The notes under the pieces were generated by a model. It was not told where the DNA came from and searched no databases. It was given only the letters and a program-made list of their open reading frames with translations. DNA of 64,000 bases from an uncultured Eggerthellaceae bacterium (GTDB lineage: Bacteria; Actinomycetota; Coriobacteriia; Coriobacteriales; Eggerthellaceae), in NCBI GenBank assembly GCA_947565185.1, contig CANODU010000003.1:1-64000 (forward strand), given 5' to 3'. How positions within the stretch are numbered: position 1 is the first letter of the stretch; every line of letters begins with the position of its first letter. Positions 54,296-62,675 of this stretch are shown here, piece by piece. The translations under genes and the position numbers were made by a program.

Positions 54296-56077
54296 ATGAG
54301 GGGAAAGCGGACGGAGACGATGGACAACGAGAGCAAACGCGCTGAGGCGAACGGCAACGAACGGATGCCGGTGATCGGGCGCATTCCCAACGGCGTGCGC
54401 ATCTGCCTTTTGGCCTATATCACCATAGCGCTCATAGCTGCTGTGGTGGCAGCTCCCTTCACGGATTACCTGCGCAAGATATGGATCTATGACTTCAACA
54501 TCCTCTTCTTGGGAGCAGGCGTCGTCATAGCCCTCATCGCCATCTTAATTGCTCACGCTATCTCATCCCATGCCAGCTTGAAACAAGGTTCCAACCCATC
54601 CGCTGATGCACGCACGCGCAAGCGCTTCTTCATCTTCGTGGCTTTGGGGTGCGTCATTCTGCTTGCCGTGAAGGTCTGGTTGACCTTCGGCGCCTACTTC
54701 ACTGGGAGCCAAACCGACGCATCATTCCTCACGCGATGCGTTGTCAACCTGGTCAAGGAAGAGAACATCTCGAACTATGTGGTTTATAGCGAGCTGGCAG
54801 ACTACATCTCCGTCTATCCCAACAATAAGTTCTTGACCGGCATCTTCTTCATAGTGGCCACCATCACCTTGAAGCTGGGGCTGAATCCCTACCCCACCTT
54901 CATCATCATCGGCTGCATCAGCATCGTCTGCTCCGTGGGGCTTGCAGCTCTCATAGCCGAGAAGCTTGCAGGCATCAAGACAGGCGTCTGGACTTTCCTT
55001 TTGGCTGTTGCGTTCGTCGGGCTCTCGCCGTGGTCATTCATACCGTATTCTGACTCCTACGGCATCATCGTACCCACGCTCGTCCTCTTCCTCTATCTCT
55101 GCGTGGACCATGAAGCCAAATGGGCGCTCATGGTATTCGTGAGCTTTCTGGGCTATAGCTTGAAGCCCACGCTCTTGGCACCGCTGGCGGCTATCGTGGT
55201 CGCAGAGCTTTGCTGGGCCATCGCTCGCTCTTCGAAAAGAGCAGGCTCCACGGCCACGAGCGCTGATGAAGCGCGCAGCGCTTTGCTGCGCAAAGCTCAG
55301 ATCAAGCGCTTCATCACAAGGGCGCTCTCCTGCATCATCGCCTTCGCTTTCGCGTATGGCATGGTCTTCGCCATCAAAGCTGTGACGCATCTGCCTGCCG
55401 ATGATCCGAATACCGCCTTTGGCCCCGCTCATTTCCTCAAGATGGGAGCCAACGTTGAAAGCGCTGGTGCTTGGTTCGAAGAGGATCTGGTGACGACGAA
55501 AGCACAACCTACCCGCGCCGAGAAAGACGCCTACGATCTGAGCGTCTGGCAAGAGAGGCTTGTCAAGATGGGACCTCTTGGCGCAGCGGATCTCCTGCTC
55601 AAGAAGACGCTGGCGAACTGCACCGAAGGCGATTTCGATTGGTATCAATCTCGCCAGACTCTCGCCTACTTCATGGATATCAAGGGCGACAACGAGGCCG
55701 TGCAGAGCTTCTATGGCATCGAAGACCGCGCCCAAAGGCAGAAGACCATCAAGGATACCGCCATCCAAGAGGATTGGACGCCCCCGGCGTGGACCTTCAT
55801 CGCCCAGACGCTCTGGATGCTCGTGTTGGCAGGCACGGTGCTGAACTGGATGCGCCGACGCCCTTCTCGAGGAGAGGTGGTCATCTGCATCACGCTTCTG
55901 CTCATCTGCCTCTTCCATCTCATCTTCGAGAGCAGTGCGCGCTACATCTTCTGCATCTCCCCGCTGTTCTGCATCCTTGCCATCATAGGGTGGCAAACGC
56001 TGGCATCGTGGTTCGCCACGAAGCGAAGGAAGAGCGCACCCGCCGAGACCCTCTCATCCCAAGTAACCGCTTCGTGA
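54296..56077 (+). CDS. Polytopic membrane protein, GT-C glycosyltransferase-like
   Basis: Membrane protein of about 593 aa, some eleven to twelve helices. The extracytoplasmic stretch after helix 3 (TGSQTDASFLTRC ... YISVYPNNKFLTGIFF) and the segment LSPWSFIPYSDSYGIIVP, with a conserved Tyr-Pro-Asn-Asn and Asp-Ser-Tyr, resemble GT-C membrane glycosyltransferases that use polyprenyl-linked sugars. A soluble outer domain (about 410-500, NVESAGAWFEEDLVTTKA...) precedes the last helices. The start is uncertain: ATG 54296 or ATG 54320 (GGAG just before the latter). The acceptor is unknown. It resembles in layout, not obviously in sequence, the protein at 16952-18883. Confidence 0.72.
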   Translation: MRGKRTETMDNESKRAEANGNERMPVIGRIPNGVRICLLAYITIALIAAVVAAPFTDYLRKIWIYDFNILFLGAGVVIALIAILIAHAISSHASLKQGSNPSADARTRKRFFIFVALGCVILLAVKVWLTFGAYFTGSQTDASFLTRCVVNLVKEENISNYVVYSELADYISVYPNNKFLTGIFFIVATITLKLGLNPYPTFIIIGCISIVCSVGLAALIAEKLAGIKTGVWTFLLAVAFVGLSPWSFIPYSDSYGIIVPTLVLFLYLCVDHEAKWALMVFVSFLGYSLKPTLLAPLAAIVVAELCWAIARSSKRAGSTATSADEARSALLRKAQIKRFITRALSCIIAFAFAYGMVFAIKAVTHLPADDPNTAFGPAHFLKMGANVESAGAWFEEDLVTTKAQPTRAEKDAYDLSVWQERLVKMGPLGAADLLLKKTLANCTEGDFDWYQSRQTLAYFMDIKGDNEAVQSFYGIEDRAQRQKTIKDTAIQEDWTPPAWTFIAQTLWMLVLAGTVLNWMRRRPSRGEVVICITLLLICLFHLIFESSARYIFCISPLFCILAIIGWQTLASWFATKRRKSAPAETLSSQVTAS

Positions 56078-56087
56078 GCACAAGAGG

Positions 56088-56972
56088 CTAGGCTGTGGCT
56101 TGGCGCTGCATCTTCTGACGCAGGGCTTCAGGAAGGCGCATCTGTGCCATGCAAGCACCGCCGATGACGCATGCCGCCCCCAGCAGCTGCAGCCATGTCA
56201 TGGCTTCGCCCAAGATGAGAGCAGACAAGACCACTGCCCCCAAAGGCTCCAGGTATCCTAAGACGGCCACGGTCTGAGCCTTCATGGTCCCGATGCCCGA
56301 GAAGTACAGAAGGCATGCCGCTCCCGTGCCCAGGATGCCCAGCTCCAACATGGCAGGCACGCTATGAAGGGGCAGTGACACATTCGCCTCGCCCTTGATG
56401 ATCAGCACGATGAACACCACCGTGAGACCCGACAGCATCTGGATGACCGTATTCTCAAGGCCCTTGATGGCGGATGCCTTCTTCGAGAAGGTGACCATGA
56501 CGGCATAGAGCGCAGCAGCGCCCAGCCCGCAGGCGATCCCCACAAGGTCAAGGGATCCGGAAGCGGAGCCATTCAACAAAAGGACGCCGCCGACGACCAC
56601 CATGATGCCCACCACCTTGTTCCATGTCATGCGTTCCTTGAAGACGAAGGGCGCCAACGCGATGACGATGATGGGGCCGCAGTAGTTGAGCAGCGTTGCC
56701 ATGCCCACCCCGATATGGTTGAACGCTTCGAAGAGGAGCAGCCACTGCAGGCCCATGGCAGCACCTGAGAGGGCCAAGAAGCCCAAAGCGCGCTTGTGCT
56801 CCAAGCAGGTCACCGGCTTGCGGCAGACAGCGAAGGCAACGAGCAGGACCACCGTGCCGATGAGCACGCGCAAGAACACGATCTGGGCGCTGGTGGCATC
56901 CACATAGCTGGCGAAGATCCCATTGAATCCGAAGATGAACAACGATGCCAGGTATTTGAGCGTGTTCTGCAT
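56088..56972 (-). CDS. EamA/DMT-family transporter paired with a LysR regulator
   Basis: Ten-helix drug/metabolite transporter, 294 aa from the ATG at 56972 (GAGGGAGGG upstream; the frame to 57017 has no ribosome site). Two EamA repeats: FIFGFNGIFASYVDATSAQ to PFVFKERMTWNKVVGI, and KGLENTVIQMLSGL to LGEAMTWLQLLGAACVI, each ending in the (E/G)E-xx-T/W loop. It is divergent from a LysR-type regulator across 235 nt holding a 25-bp palindrome, the classic arrangement of a regulator and its target exporter. The substrate is unknown. Confidence 0.88.
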   Translation of the reverse strand: MQNTLKYLASLFIFGFNGIFASYVDATSAQIVFLRVLIGTVVLLVAFAVCRKPVTCLEHKRALGFLALSGAAMGLQWLLLFEAFNHIGVGMATLLNYCGPIIVIALAPFVFKERMTWNKVVGIMVVVGGVLLLNGSASGSLDLVGIACGLGAAALYAVMVTFSKKASAIKGLENTVIQMLSGLTVVFIVLIIKGEANVSLPLHSVPAMLELGILGTGAACLLYFSGIGTMKAQTVAVLGYLEPLGAVVLSALILGEAMTWLQLLGAACVIGGACMAQMRLPEALRQKMQRQATA

Positions 56973-57159
56973 TTCGCACCCTCCCTCCGCGCGCAAGCTC
57001 AGCGCGCACGGCGCCAAGCCTCACGTTCGGTAGTCGTCTCTTTGTGGTGTCCGCCCCTCAAGCGGTTGTTCAGAACAAGCGATGAGATGCCTGCCTCTTT
57101 GGGGCTGGAACAGTAAACCACCTCTTGTTGTAGAATGAAAGCGAATGTTTATCATACTT

Positions 57160-57184
57160 TTCATGACATTTTGGAATACATGAA
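57160..57184. promoter_or_regulatory. Palindrome in LysR/EamA divergent promoter region
   Basis: TTCATG (57160-57165) and CATGAA (57179-57184) flank 13 nt, giving a 25-nt inverted repeat 24 nt upstream of the LysR start. LysR-type regulators bind interrupted palindromes containing T-N11-A in the shared control region, so this is a reasonable operator; it is only a sequence match. Confidence 0.5.
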
Positions 57185-57207
57185 CCCGTCGGCGCAAGGA
57201 GCCATCC

Positions 57208-58074
57208 ATGGAGAATCTGCTGCAGAAATACGAAGCGCTCATAGAGACGGTTGACACCGGCAGCTTCACCAAAGCGGCGCAGGCTTTGTCATACACGCAA
57301 TCAGGCGTGTCGCGCATGGTGGCCGAACTGGAGCGCAGCTGGGGCATCAAGCTGCTGGTGCGGGGCCGCGGCGGCGTAGAGCTCACGAGCGAGGGGCGGA
57401 TGATCCTTCCCTATGTGCGCGATATCGCCAGCCTGCAACGCAGCCTTCAGATGGAGGTAGACGATATATCGGGGTTGCGCTCAGGCGTGATCCGCATCGG
57501 CACCTTCTCTAGCGTAGCTGCCCAATGGCTACCGAACGTGATCGAGCGCTTCCAAGCCGACTATCCCCGCATCGACTACGAGCTCATCATCGGCGACTAC
57601 GCTGAGATAGCCGCATGGATCAGCACCGGACGTGTGGACTGCGGCTTTTTAGTGCTGCCCACCGCAGAGGAATTCGACACCATCTCCTTGGGATCCGACC
57701 GGCTCTTCGCCGTTCTGCCACCCGATCATGCGCTTGCCAAGAAGGACGTGATCAGCCTGCCTGACTTCGAAGGGGAGCCGTTCCTCTTGGATGAGAAGGG
57801 GTCTGACACCATGGTCACCGACCTGTTCCGGGAAGCGGGCATCCCCTTGGAGATCCGTCTGAAGACGCCGGATGACTACGTGATCATGTCCATGATAGAG
57901 AGCGGACTGGGCGTGAGCATCCTGCCCGAGCTCATCTTGGAGCGCGTGCCCTACAGGCTGGCGGTGCGCCCCTTGGATGTGGATCCCATCCGCGAGATAG
58001 GCTTCGCCGTGCGTAGCCAAGCAGCTGCAAGCTTGGCGGTACGCACGTTCGAAGGCTATCTTGAGCGCAGATGA
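57208..58074 (+). CDS. LysR-family transcriptional regulator
   Basis: DNA-binding regulator, 288 aa, normal LysR length. The N-terminal winged helix-turn-helix reads ALIETVDTGSFTKAAQALSYTQSGVSRMVAELE, in pieces, ending GIKLLVRGRGGVELTSEG. The effector domain (about 90-285) has the periplasmic-binding-protein-like two-lobe pattern (SGVIRIGTFSSVAAQWLPNV, RVDCGFLVLP, ESGLGVSILPELIL). It probably controls the divergent EamA exporter and itself; the co-inducer is unknown. A perfect 12-bp hairpin follows the stop. Confidence 0.93.
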   Translation: MENLLQKYEALIETVDTGSFTKAAQALSYTQSGVSRMVAELERSWGIKLLVRGRGGVELTSEGRMILPYVRDIASLQRSLQMEVDDISGLRSGVIRIGTFSSVAAQWLPNVIERFQADYPRIDYELIIGDYAEIAAWISTGRVDCGFLVLPTAEEFDTISLGSDRLFAVLPPDHALAKKDVISLPDFEGEPFLLDEKGSDTMVTDLFREAGIPLEIRLKTPDDYVIMSMIESGLGVSILPELILERVPYRLAVRPLDVDPIREIGFAVRSQAAASLAVRTFEGYLERR

Positions 58075-58090
58075 TAGGTGCCTGATGAAA

Positions 58091-58118
58091 GAAGATGCGC
58101 CTTGAGAGGCGCATCTTC
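58091..58118. terminator. Hairpin between convergent lysR and PBP genes
   Basis: A perfect 12-bp stem (58091-58102/58107-58118) with loop TGAG lies between the lysR stop (58074) and the PBP stop (58141). Only a weak T-run follows on the minus strand (TTTC) and none on the plus strand, so termination strength is uncertain. Confidence 0.6.
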
Positions 58119-58140
58119 AAAGCGGTCATTCCCTCAAGCT

Positions 58141-60324
58141 CTAGGGGACGCTGGCTGGATCAGGTGTGGGCGTTGGCTCAGGATCCGGAGTGGGCGTGGG
58201 CGTTGGCTCAGGATCCGGAGTGGGCGTGGGATCTGGCGTTGGCGTTGGCGTGGGTGTTGGCGTGGGCGTGGGTTCGGTGTTCGCGGAATCCTGCGTGCCG
58301 TCCCCTTCGCGTTCACCTGCGGTCACAGCGCCATTCGCATCCACCTGCAGATTCTCAGACCAGCCGCTGCCATCTCCGCCGATGTTGTTCTTCGAGTCCC
58401 GATAGTTCTTGATGTATTCGGGCTCATCTGCCGTGGGGAAGGGACGCACCTCGGTCCATTCCATGACGCGATTCATGAAGGAGGCATACGTGCTGACCGC
58501 AGAGACCCACGAGGGGATGCGGGAAGCCTCCTCATAGCTGTTGGCGCGCTCTCCCAGCCAGATGGCTACGGAAAGCTGCGGGGTGATGCCCACGAACCAG
58601 CTGTCCTTCTTGTCATCAGTGGTGCCCGTCTTGCCCGCCACGGGCTGAGAGGAGTTGATGCGCGCTTCAGTACCGGTGCCGTTCTCTACCACGCCCTCAA
58701 GGCCTTCCACCACTGCAGCCGCAACCTCTTGGGAGATGACGCGCTCCCCTTCCGGGTTGGCATTGTCCACGATGACGCGCCCATTGCGGTCCGTCACCGA
58801 GATGATGCATTCAGGATCATAGTGGATGCCTCCGTTGGCGAACGTAGCATAGGCATCGGCCATCTCAAGGGGCGTGCACGAGTCGATGCCCAACGTGATG
58901 CCGGCGACGTTCTGGATGTTGGAGGTGATGCCCAGCCGCTGTGCCATGTCACGCACGTTCTCCACACCCACGGACATGATCAGCCGCATGAAGGCCGTAT
59001 TCGAAGACACGGCCAGCGCGCTCTTGATGGGCCGCGTGCCGAAGTTCTTCTTGTTGACGTTGAAGACCTCGTTCGCGCCGTCCAGCTTCACGGAATAGCC
59101 CGCGTCGATGAGCGTATCAGGGTTGATGCCCTGTTCGATGGCGGCCGCATAGGTGAATGCCTTGAAGGTGGATCCCACTTGCCTGCCGCTTCCGCCTTCG
59201 CCTGTGGCCATGTTCACCTGCTGATTGTCATAGTCATGGCCGCCCACCATTGCCTTGATGTAGCCGTTATCCGGGTCTACCGCGCAAAGCGCCACTTCGA
59301 AGGGCTCGCCTACCTGCTCCTCCTTCTCAGCCACCGCTGCTTCTGCCGCCTCCTGGTCAGCCACATCCAACGTGGTGATGATCTTCAGACCGCCCGCGAA
59401 CAGATCCGCCGTGGAGAACGCGTACTTCCCGTCTTGATTCATCAGCTGGTTGCGCACATAGCTGGTGAAGTAGGGGTAGGCCATGATGCCCGTCATGGAA
59501 GGTTCAGTGGGATTCAAGGTGATGGGCTCTGCCTTGGCCGCTGCCGCCTCCTCGGCGGTGATGTAGCCATTCGACTCCATGCGCGAGAGCACGGTATTGC
59601 GCCGCGCCGTGCAATTCTCCATGTGGTCGATGGGGTTGTTGTAAGTGGGGGACTGCGGGATGCCCACCAGCGTTGCCGCCTCTGAGAGCGTGAGGTCAGC
59701 CGCCGGCTTCGAGAAGTACCGTTCAGCCGCTGCCTGGATGCCATACGAACCCGAGCCGTAATTGATGGTGTTCAGGTACATGAGGAGGATCTCATCTTTG
59801 TCATACATCTCCTCCACCTTCGTAGCCAAGACCATCTCGCGGATCTTGCGCTTGAAGGAGATCTCTGACATCTCTTCGGAGAGCACCGTATTGCGCACCA
59901 GCTGCTGAGTGATGGAGGAGCCACCTTCGCGGCTGCCGCCCATGATGTTGTTCACCAACGCGCGCGCCGTGCCCATGAGGTCAACGCCGTTGTGCGAATA
60001 GAAGCGCTCATCTTCGGTGGCAACCGTGGCTTCCTTCACGTAGTCAGAGATCTGGTCGAGCTCCACCGGTTCGCGATTCTCAAGCTGAAACTCTGCCAGC
60101 ACGGTCTGGCCATCAGAAGCGTAGACCACCGATGTGGCTGAATTCGCGAACTGGTCCGTGTTGGAATAATCAGGAAGATCCTCCAGCCAGGAATTGGCCA
60201 GAGCAACGGCACCGAATCCGAAGGCGCCGATGACGGCCACGATCACCGCCAAGATGGACAACGCTATGGCCTTGCCCGACTTCTTCTTAACGTGGTATCT
60301 GCCCTTGATAGCGCGAGAAGCCAC
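58141..60324 (-). CDS. Class A penicillin-binding protein (PBP1A-type) with Pro/Thr tail
   Basis: Bifunctional peptidoglycan synthase, 727 aa. GTG start after AGAGGAGGTG. A basic cytosolic N-terminus and one helix (about 20-45) are followed by the glycosyltransferase domain (ATEDERFYSHNGVD, GGSSITQQLVRN, RKIREMVLATKVE) and the transpeptidase domain with SxxK in QVGSTFKAFTY, SSN in LAVSSNTAFM and KTG in VAGKTGTTDDKK. The final ~45 residues are a Thr-Pro-Asp-Glu repeat tail encoded by tandem DNA repeats; such tails probably sit in the wall. No PASTA or FN3 domain. It acts on the outer membrane face. Confidence 0.94.
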   Translation of the reverse strand: MASRAIKGRYHVKKKSGKAIALSILAVIVAVIGAFGFGAVALANSWLEDLPDYSNTDQFANSATSVVYASDGQTVLAEFQLENREPVELDQISDYVKEATVATEDERFYSHNGVDLMGTARALVNNIMGGSREGGSSITQQLVRNTVLSEEMSEISFKRKIREMVLATKVEEMYDKDEILLMYLNTINYGSGSYGIQAAAERYFSKPAADLTLSEAATLVGIPQSPTYNNPIDHMENCTARRNTVLSRMESNGYITAEEAAAAKAEPITLNPTEPSMTGIMAYPYFTSYVRNQLMNQDGKYAFSTADLFAGGLKIITTLDVADQEAAEAAVAEKEEQVGEPFEVALCAVDPDNGYIKAMVGGHDYDNQQVNMATGEGGSGRQVGSTFKAFTYAAAIEQGINPDTLIDAGYSVKLDGANEVFNVNKKNFGTRPIKSALAVSSNTAFMRLIMSVGVENVRDMAQRLGITSNIQNVAGITLGIDSCTPLEMADAYATFANGGIHYDPECIISVTDRNGRVIVDNANPEGERVISQEVAAAVVEGLEGVVENGTGTEARINSSQPVAGKTGTTDDKKDSWFVGITPQLSVAIWLGERANSYEEASRIPSWVSAVSTYASFMNRVMEWTEVRPFPTADEPEYIKNYRDSKNNIGGDGSGWSENLQVDANGAVTAGEREGDGTQDSANTEPTPTPTPTPTPTPDPTPTPDPEPTPTPTPDPEPTPTPDPASVP
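58166..58273. repeat. Tandem repeats encoding the PBP tail
   Basis: Two perfect adjacent 30-bp units (from about 58166 to 58225, each starting GTGGGCGTTGGC) are followed by degenerate 6-bp units of the GGCGTT/GGCGTG type. Because units are multiples of 3, gain or loss would change tail length without frameshift. Confidence 0.8.
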
Positions 60325-60419
60325 GGCACACCTCCTCTAGGTCATTGCGAGGCATTTTAGCATCGTGGACGTGGGCGCATGCAGAGATAGCGCACCATTC
60401 GAACATCGGTTCGCAAGAA

Positions 60420-61670
60420 CTACACATCCCCGCCGTCTTGCAAGACCGAAGCCAGGATGTGCATCGCTTCGTCCACATAAGCCTCCGTGCAGATGAGCGG
60501 CGGCAAGAAGCGCAGGGTATGCGGCCCGGTCGCATTGATGACGAGCCCTGCCTCAAGCGCCCGCTGGACCACGTCAGGTGCATCCAGCCCGTCGATGAGG
60601 TCAGCGCCCACCATGAGGCCGCTTCCACGCACGCTCTGCACGCCCGGGATGCTTGCAAGCGCATCCGCAAGGTATGCCCCTACTCGCTTGATGTCCGCGC
60701 AGACCTCCTCTGAGTCCAGCGCATCCAAGGTGGCTCGCGCTGCAGCGCAGGCGATGTTCGATCCTCCAAAGGTGGAGCCATGCTGACCAGGACCCATGAC
60801 ATCTCCCAGCTCCCCCCGCGCCGCACACGCACCGCACGGCACGCCCGAAGCGATGCCCTTGGCCATGGTGACCACATCGGGCATGACGCGCGCCTGCTGG
60901 AATGCGAAGGGCGTTCCCGTGCGAAAGATGCCGCATTGCACCTCGTCGAAGATGAGCAGCGCACCGGTTGAGTCGCACAGACGGCGCGCGAGCGCCAAGA
61001 ACTCAGGCGTGCACGGATGCACGCCGGATTCGCCTTGGATGGGCTCAGCCATGATGGCGCACACAGAATCCCCCACGTTCTCCATCAGGCGACAGAGCGC
61101 GTCAGCATCATTGATGGGTGTGGGCAAGAAGCCCTCGGGCATGGGCTCAAAGCCGTGATGGAGCTTGCTCTGCCCCGTAGCGGCAAGGGTGGCCAGCGTC
61201 CGACCATGGAAGCTCTTCACCAGCGTGATGACCAAGGAGGGCGCTTCTGCGGGATCGAGCCCTGCGGCCACGGCGCGCTTGTTCGCATGCAGGCGCGCCA
61301 GCTTGATGGCGCATTCGTTCGCTTCAGCGCCCGAATTCGCGAAGAACGTCCTCCAAGGCTTCTTCTCATCTTCTGCAACGTCGCGCTCCAAGAGACGGGA
61401 CAGATGACACGCCACCTCTCCTCGATCCTCTATATAGAAGTAGTTGCTCACATGGATGAGCTTGTCTGCCTGAGCCTTGATGGCGCTAACCACCTTCGGA
61501 TGGCAGTGCCCCAAGCTGCATACGGCGATGCCTGCCAAGAAATCCAGGTAGCGCTTGCCTGACGCATCTTCCAAGTGCATGCCGTGGCCAGAGACGAATT
61601 CCACGTCCTTGCGCGCGAATGTGGACATCACATAGCGCGCTTCGAGCTTCTTCTCTTCTTCCAGTCCCAT
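60420..61670 (-). CDS. argD: Acetylornithine aminotransferase
   Basis: Cytosolic PLP enzyme, 416 aa, that converts N-acetylglutamate semialdehyde to N-acetylornithine. Class-III aminotransferase features: YLDFLAGIAVCSLGHCHPKV, FFANSGAEANECAIKLAR, SFHGRTLATLAATGQ, LLIFDEVQCGIFRTG with the PLP-ring Asp, TMAKGIASGVPCGA with the Schiff-base Lys, and HGSTFGGSNIACAAA. Assigned ArgD rather than ornithine or GABA aminotransferase because it directly follows argB and argJ. RBS AGGAGC about 9 nt before the ATG. Confidence 0.94.
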   Translation of the reverse strand: MGLEEEKKLEARYVMSTFARKDVEFVSGHGMHLEDASGKRYLDFLAGIAVCSLGHCHPKVVSAIKAQADKLIHVSNYFYIEDRGEVACHLSRLLERDVAEDEKKPWRTFFANSGAEANECAIKLARLHANKRAVAAGLDPAEAPSLVITLVKSFHGRTLATLAATGQSKLHHGFEPMPEGFLPTPINDADALCRLMENVGDSVCAIMAEPIQGESGVHPCTPEFLALARRLCDSTGALLIFDEVQCGIFRTGTPFAFQQARVMPDVVTMAKGIASGVPCGACAARGELGDVMGPGQHGSTFGGSNIACAAARATLDALDSEEVCADIKRVGAYLADALASIPGVQSVRGSGLMVGADLIDGLDAPDVVQRALEAGLVINATGPHTLRFLPPLICTEAYVDEAMHILASVLQDGGDV

Positions 61671-61681
61671 CTTGTAAGCTC

Positions 61682-62629
61682 CTATTCGTTATCTATGAGC
61701 TTTGCAGCGAAGTTCCCCAAAGGTGCAGACGCGGTGCTGGCAGGAGTCTTGCGCCCCGTCACCATCGTGCCGATGCCGCTGTTGGTGAGCAGCTCCAACA
61801 GCAGCGCATGCGGCGTGGTGCCATTCACGATATGAGCACGGCTCACGCCTTCCTCTAGCGCGAAGACGCATGACTCCAGCTTCGGGATCATGCCCCCTGA
61901 GTTCAAATCATCCTGCACGATGGCGCGCGCCTCATCCAGCGTCATGGAGGCCACGAGCGTATCGGGGTCAGGATAATCAGCGTAGTAGCCATCTATGTCA
62001 GACAGGAAGATGACCTTATGAGCGCCGATGGCCGCCGCCAGATGTCCAGCAGCCACATCGGCATTCACGTTGTAGCAACCATCATCTTCCCCGATGGCGA
62101 TGGAGGCGATGAGAGGGATGTAGTCAGCGCTCACCAGATCCTCCACGAGCGCTGGATTGATGCGCGTGATGCGTCCCACGCGCCCCAGTTCAGGAGATGC
62201 AGCCTCAGCTACGATGACGCCCGCATCCGCGCCGCTGATCCCCACGGCCATGTTCCCGTGCTGGTTCATGGCCTCCACGAGCTCCTGATTCACCTCTCCG
62301 GTGAGCACGCGGCGTACGATCCCCATGACCTCATCCGTGGTCACGCGCTGGCCGCGCACGAACTGGACCTCCACCCCTTCGCGCTCCATGGCGGCGCTGA
62401 TGGCCTTGCCACCGCCATGTACGATGACCGGATTCACGCCGATGATCTTCAAGAGCACGATGTCGGCCATGACCTTGGCGCGCAGACTGGCATCCACCAT
62501 GGCAGCGCCACCATACTTGATGACGATAGTCTGCCCGGTGACGTGCTTGATCCAGGGCATGGCTTCGGTCAGCACTTCCCCCGTGATGCTGGATACCCCA
62601 CCGGGCCGCTTGTCCTTGTCGAACTGCAC
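61682..62629 (-). CDS. argB: Acetylglutamate kinase
   Basis: Cytosolic kinase, 315 aa, phosphorylating N-acetylglutamate; in many bacteria it is the arginine-feedback step. Motifs: IVIKYGGAAMVD (Lys for phosphate), VIVHGGGKAISAAMEREG, FVRGQRVTTDEVM, VGISGADAGVI, YNVNADVAAGHLAAAIGAHK, and ESCVFALEEGVSRAHI-like end. The N-terminal extension before IKYGGAA (about 35 residues) includes a helix of the sort found in the arginine-sensitive, hexameric form, so feedback control is plausible. GTG start. 46 nt after argJ. Confidence 0.95.
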   Translation of the reverse strand: MQFDKDKRPGGVSSITGEVLTEAMPWIKHVTGQTIVIKYGGAAMVDASLRAKVMADIVLLKIIGVNPVIVHGGGKAISAAMEREGVEVQFVRGQRVTTDEVMGIVRRVLTGEVNQELVEAMNQHGNMAVGISGADAGVIVAEAASPELGRVGRITRINPALVEDLVSADYIPLIASIAIGEDDGCYNVNADVAAGHLAAAIGAHKVIFLSDIDGYYADYPDPDTLVASMTLDEARAIVQDDLNSGGMIPKLESCVFALEEGVSRAHIVNGTTPHALLLELLTNSGIGTMVTGRKTPASTASAPLGNFAAKLIDNE

Positions 62630-62675
62630 TTCGCTTCAGCCCACCCTTCCTGCTGCGGACCTGCTCCCACTAAGG

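Noticed and set aside
58078-59685. 535-codon plus-strand frame opposite the class A PBP
   Set aside because: The minus-strand PBP has complete catalytic motifs. The plus frame is His/Arg-rich, typical of an antisense shadow in GC-rich DNA.
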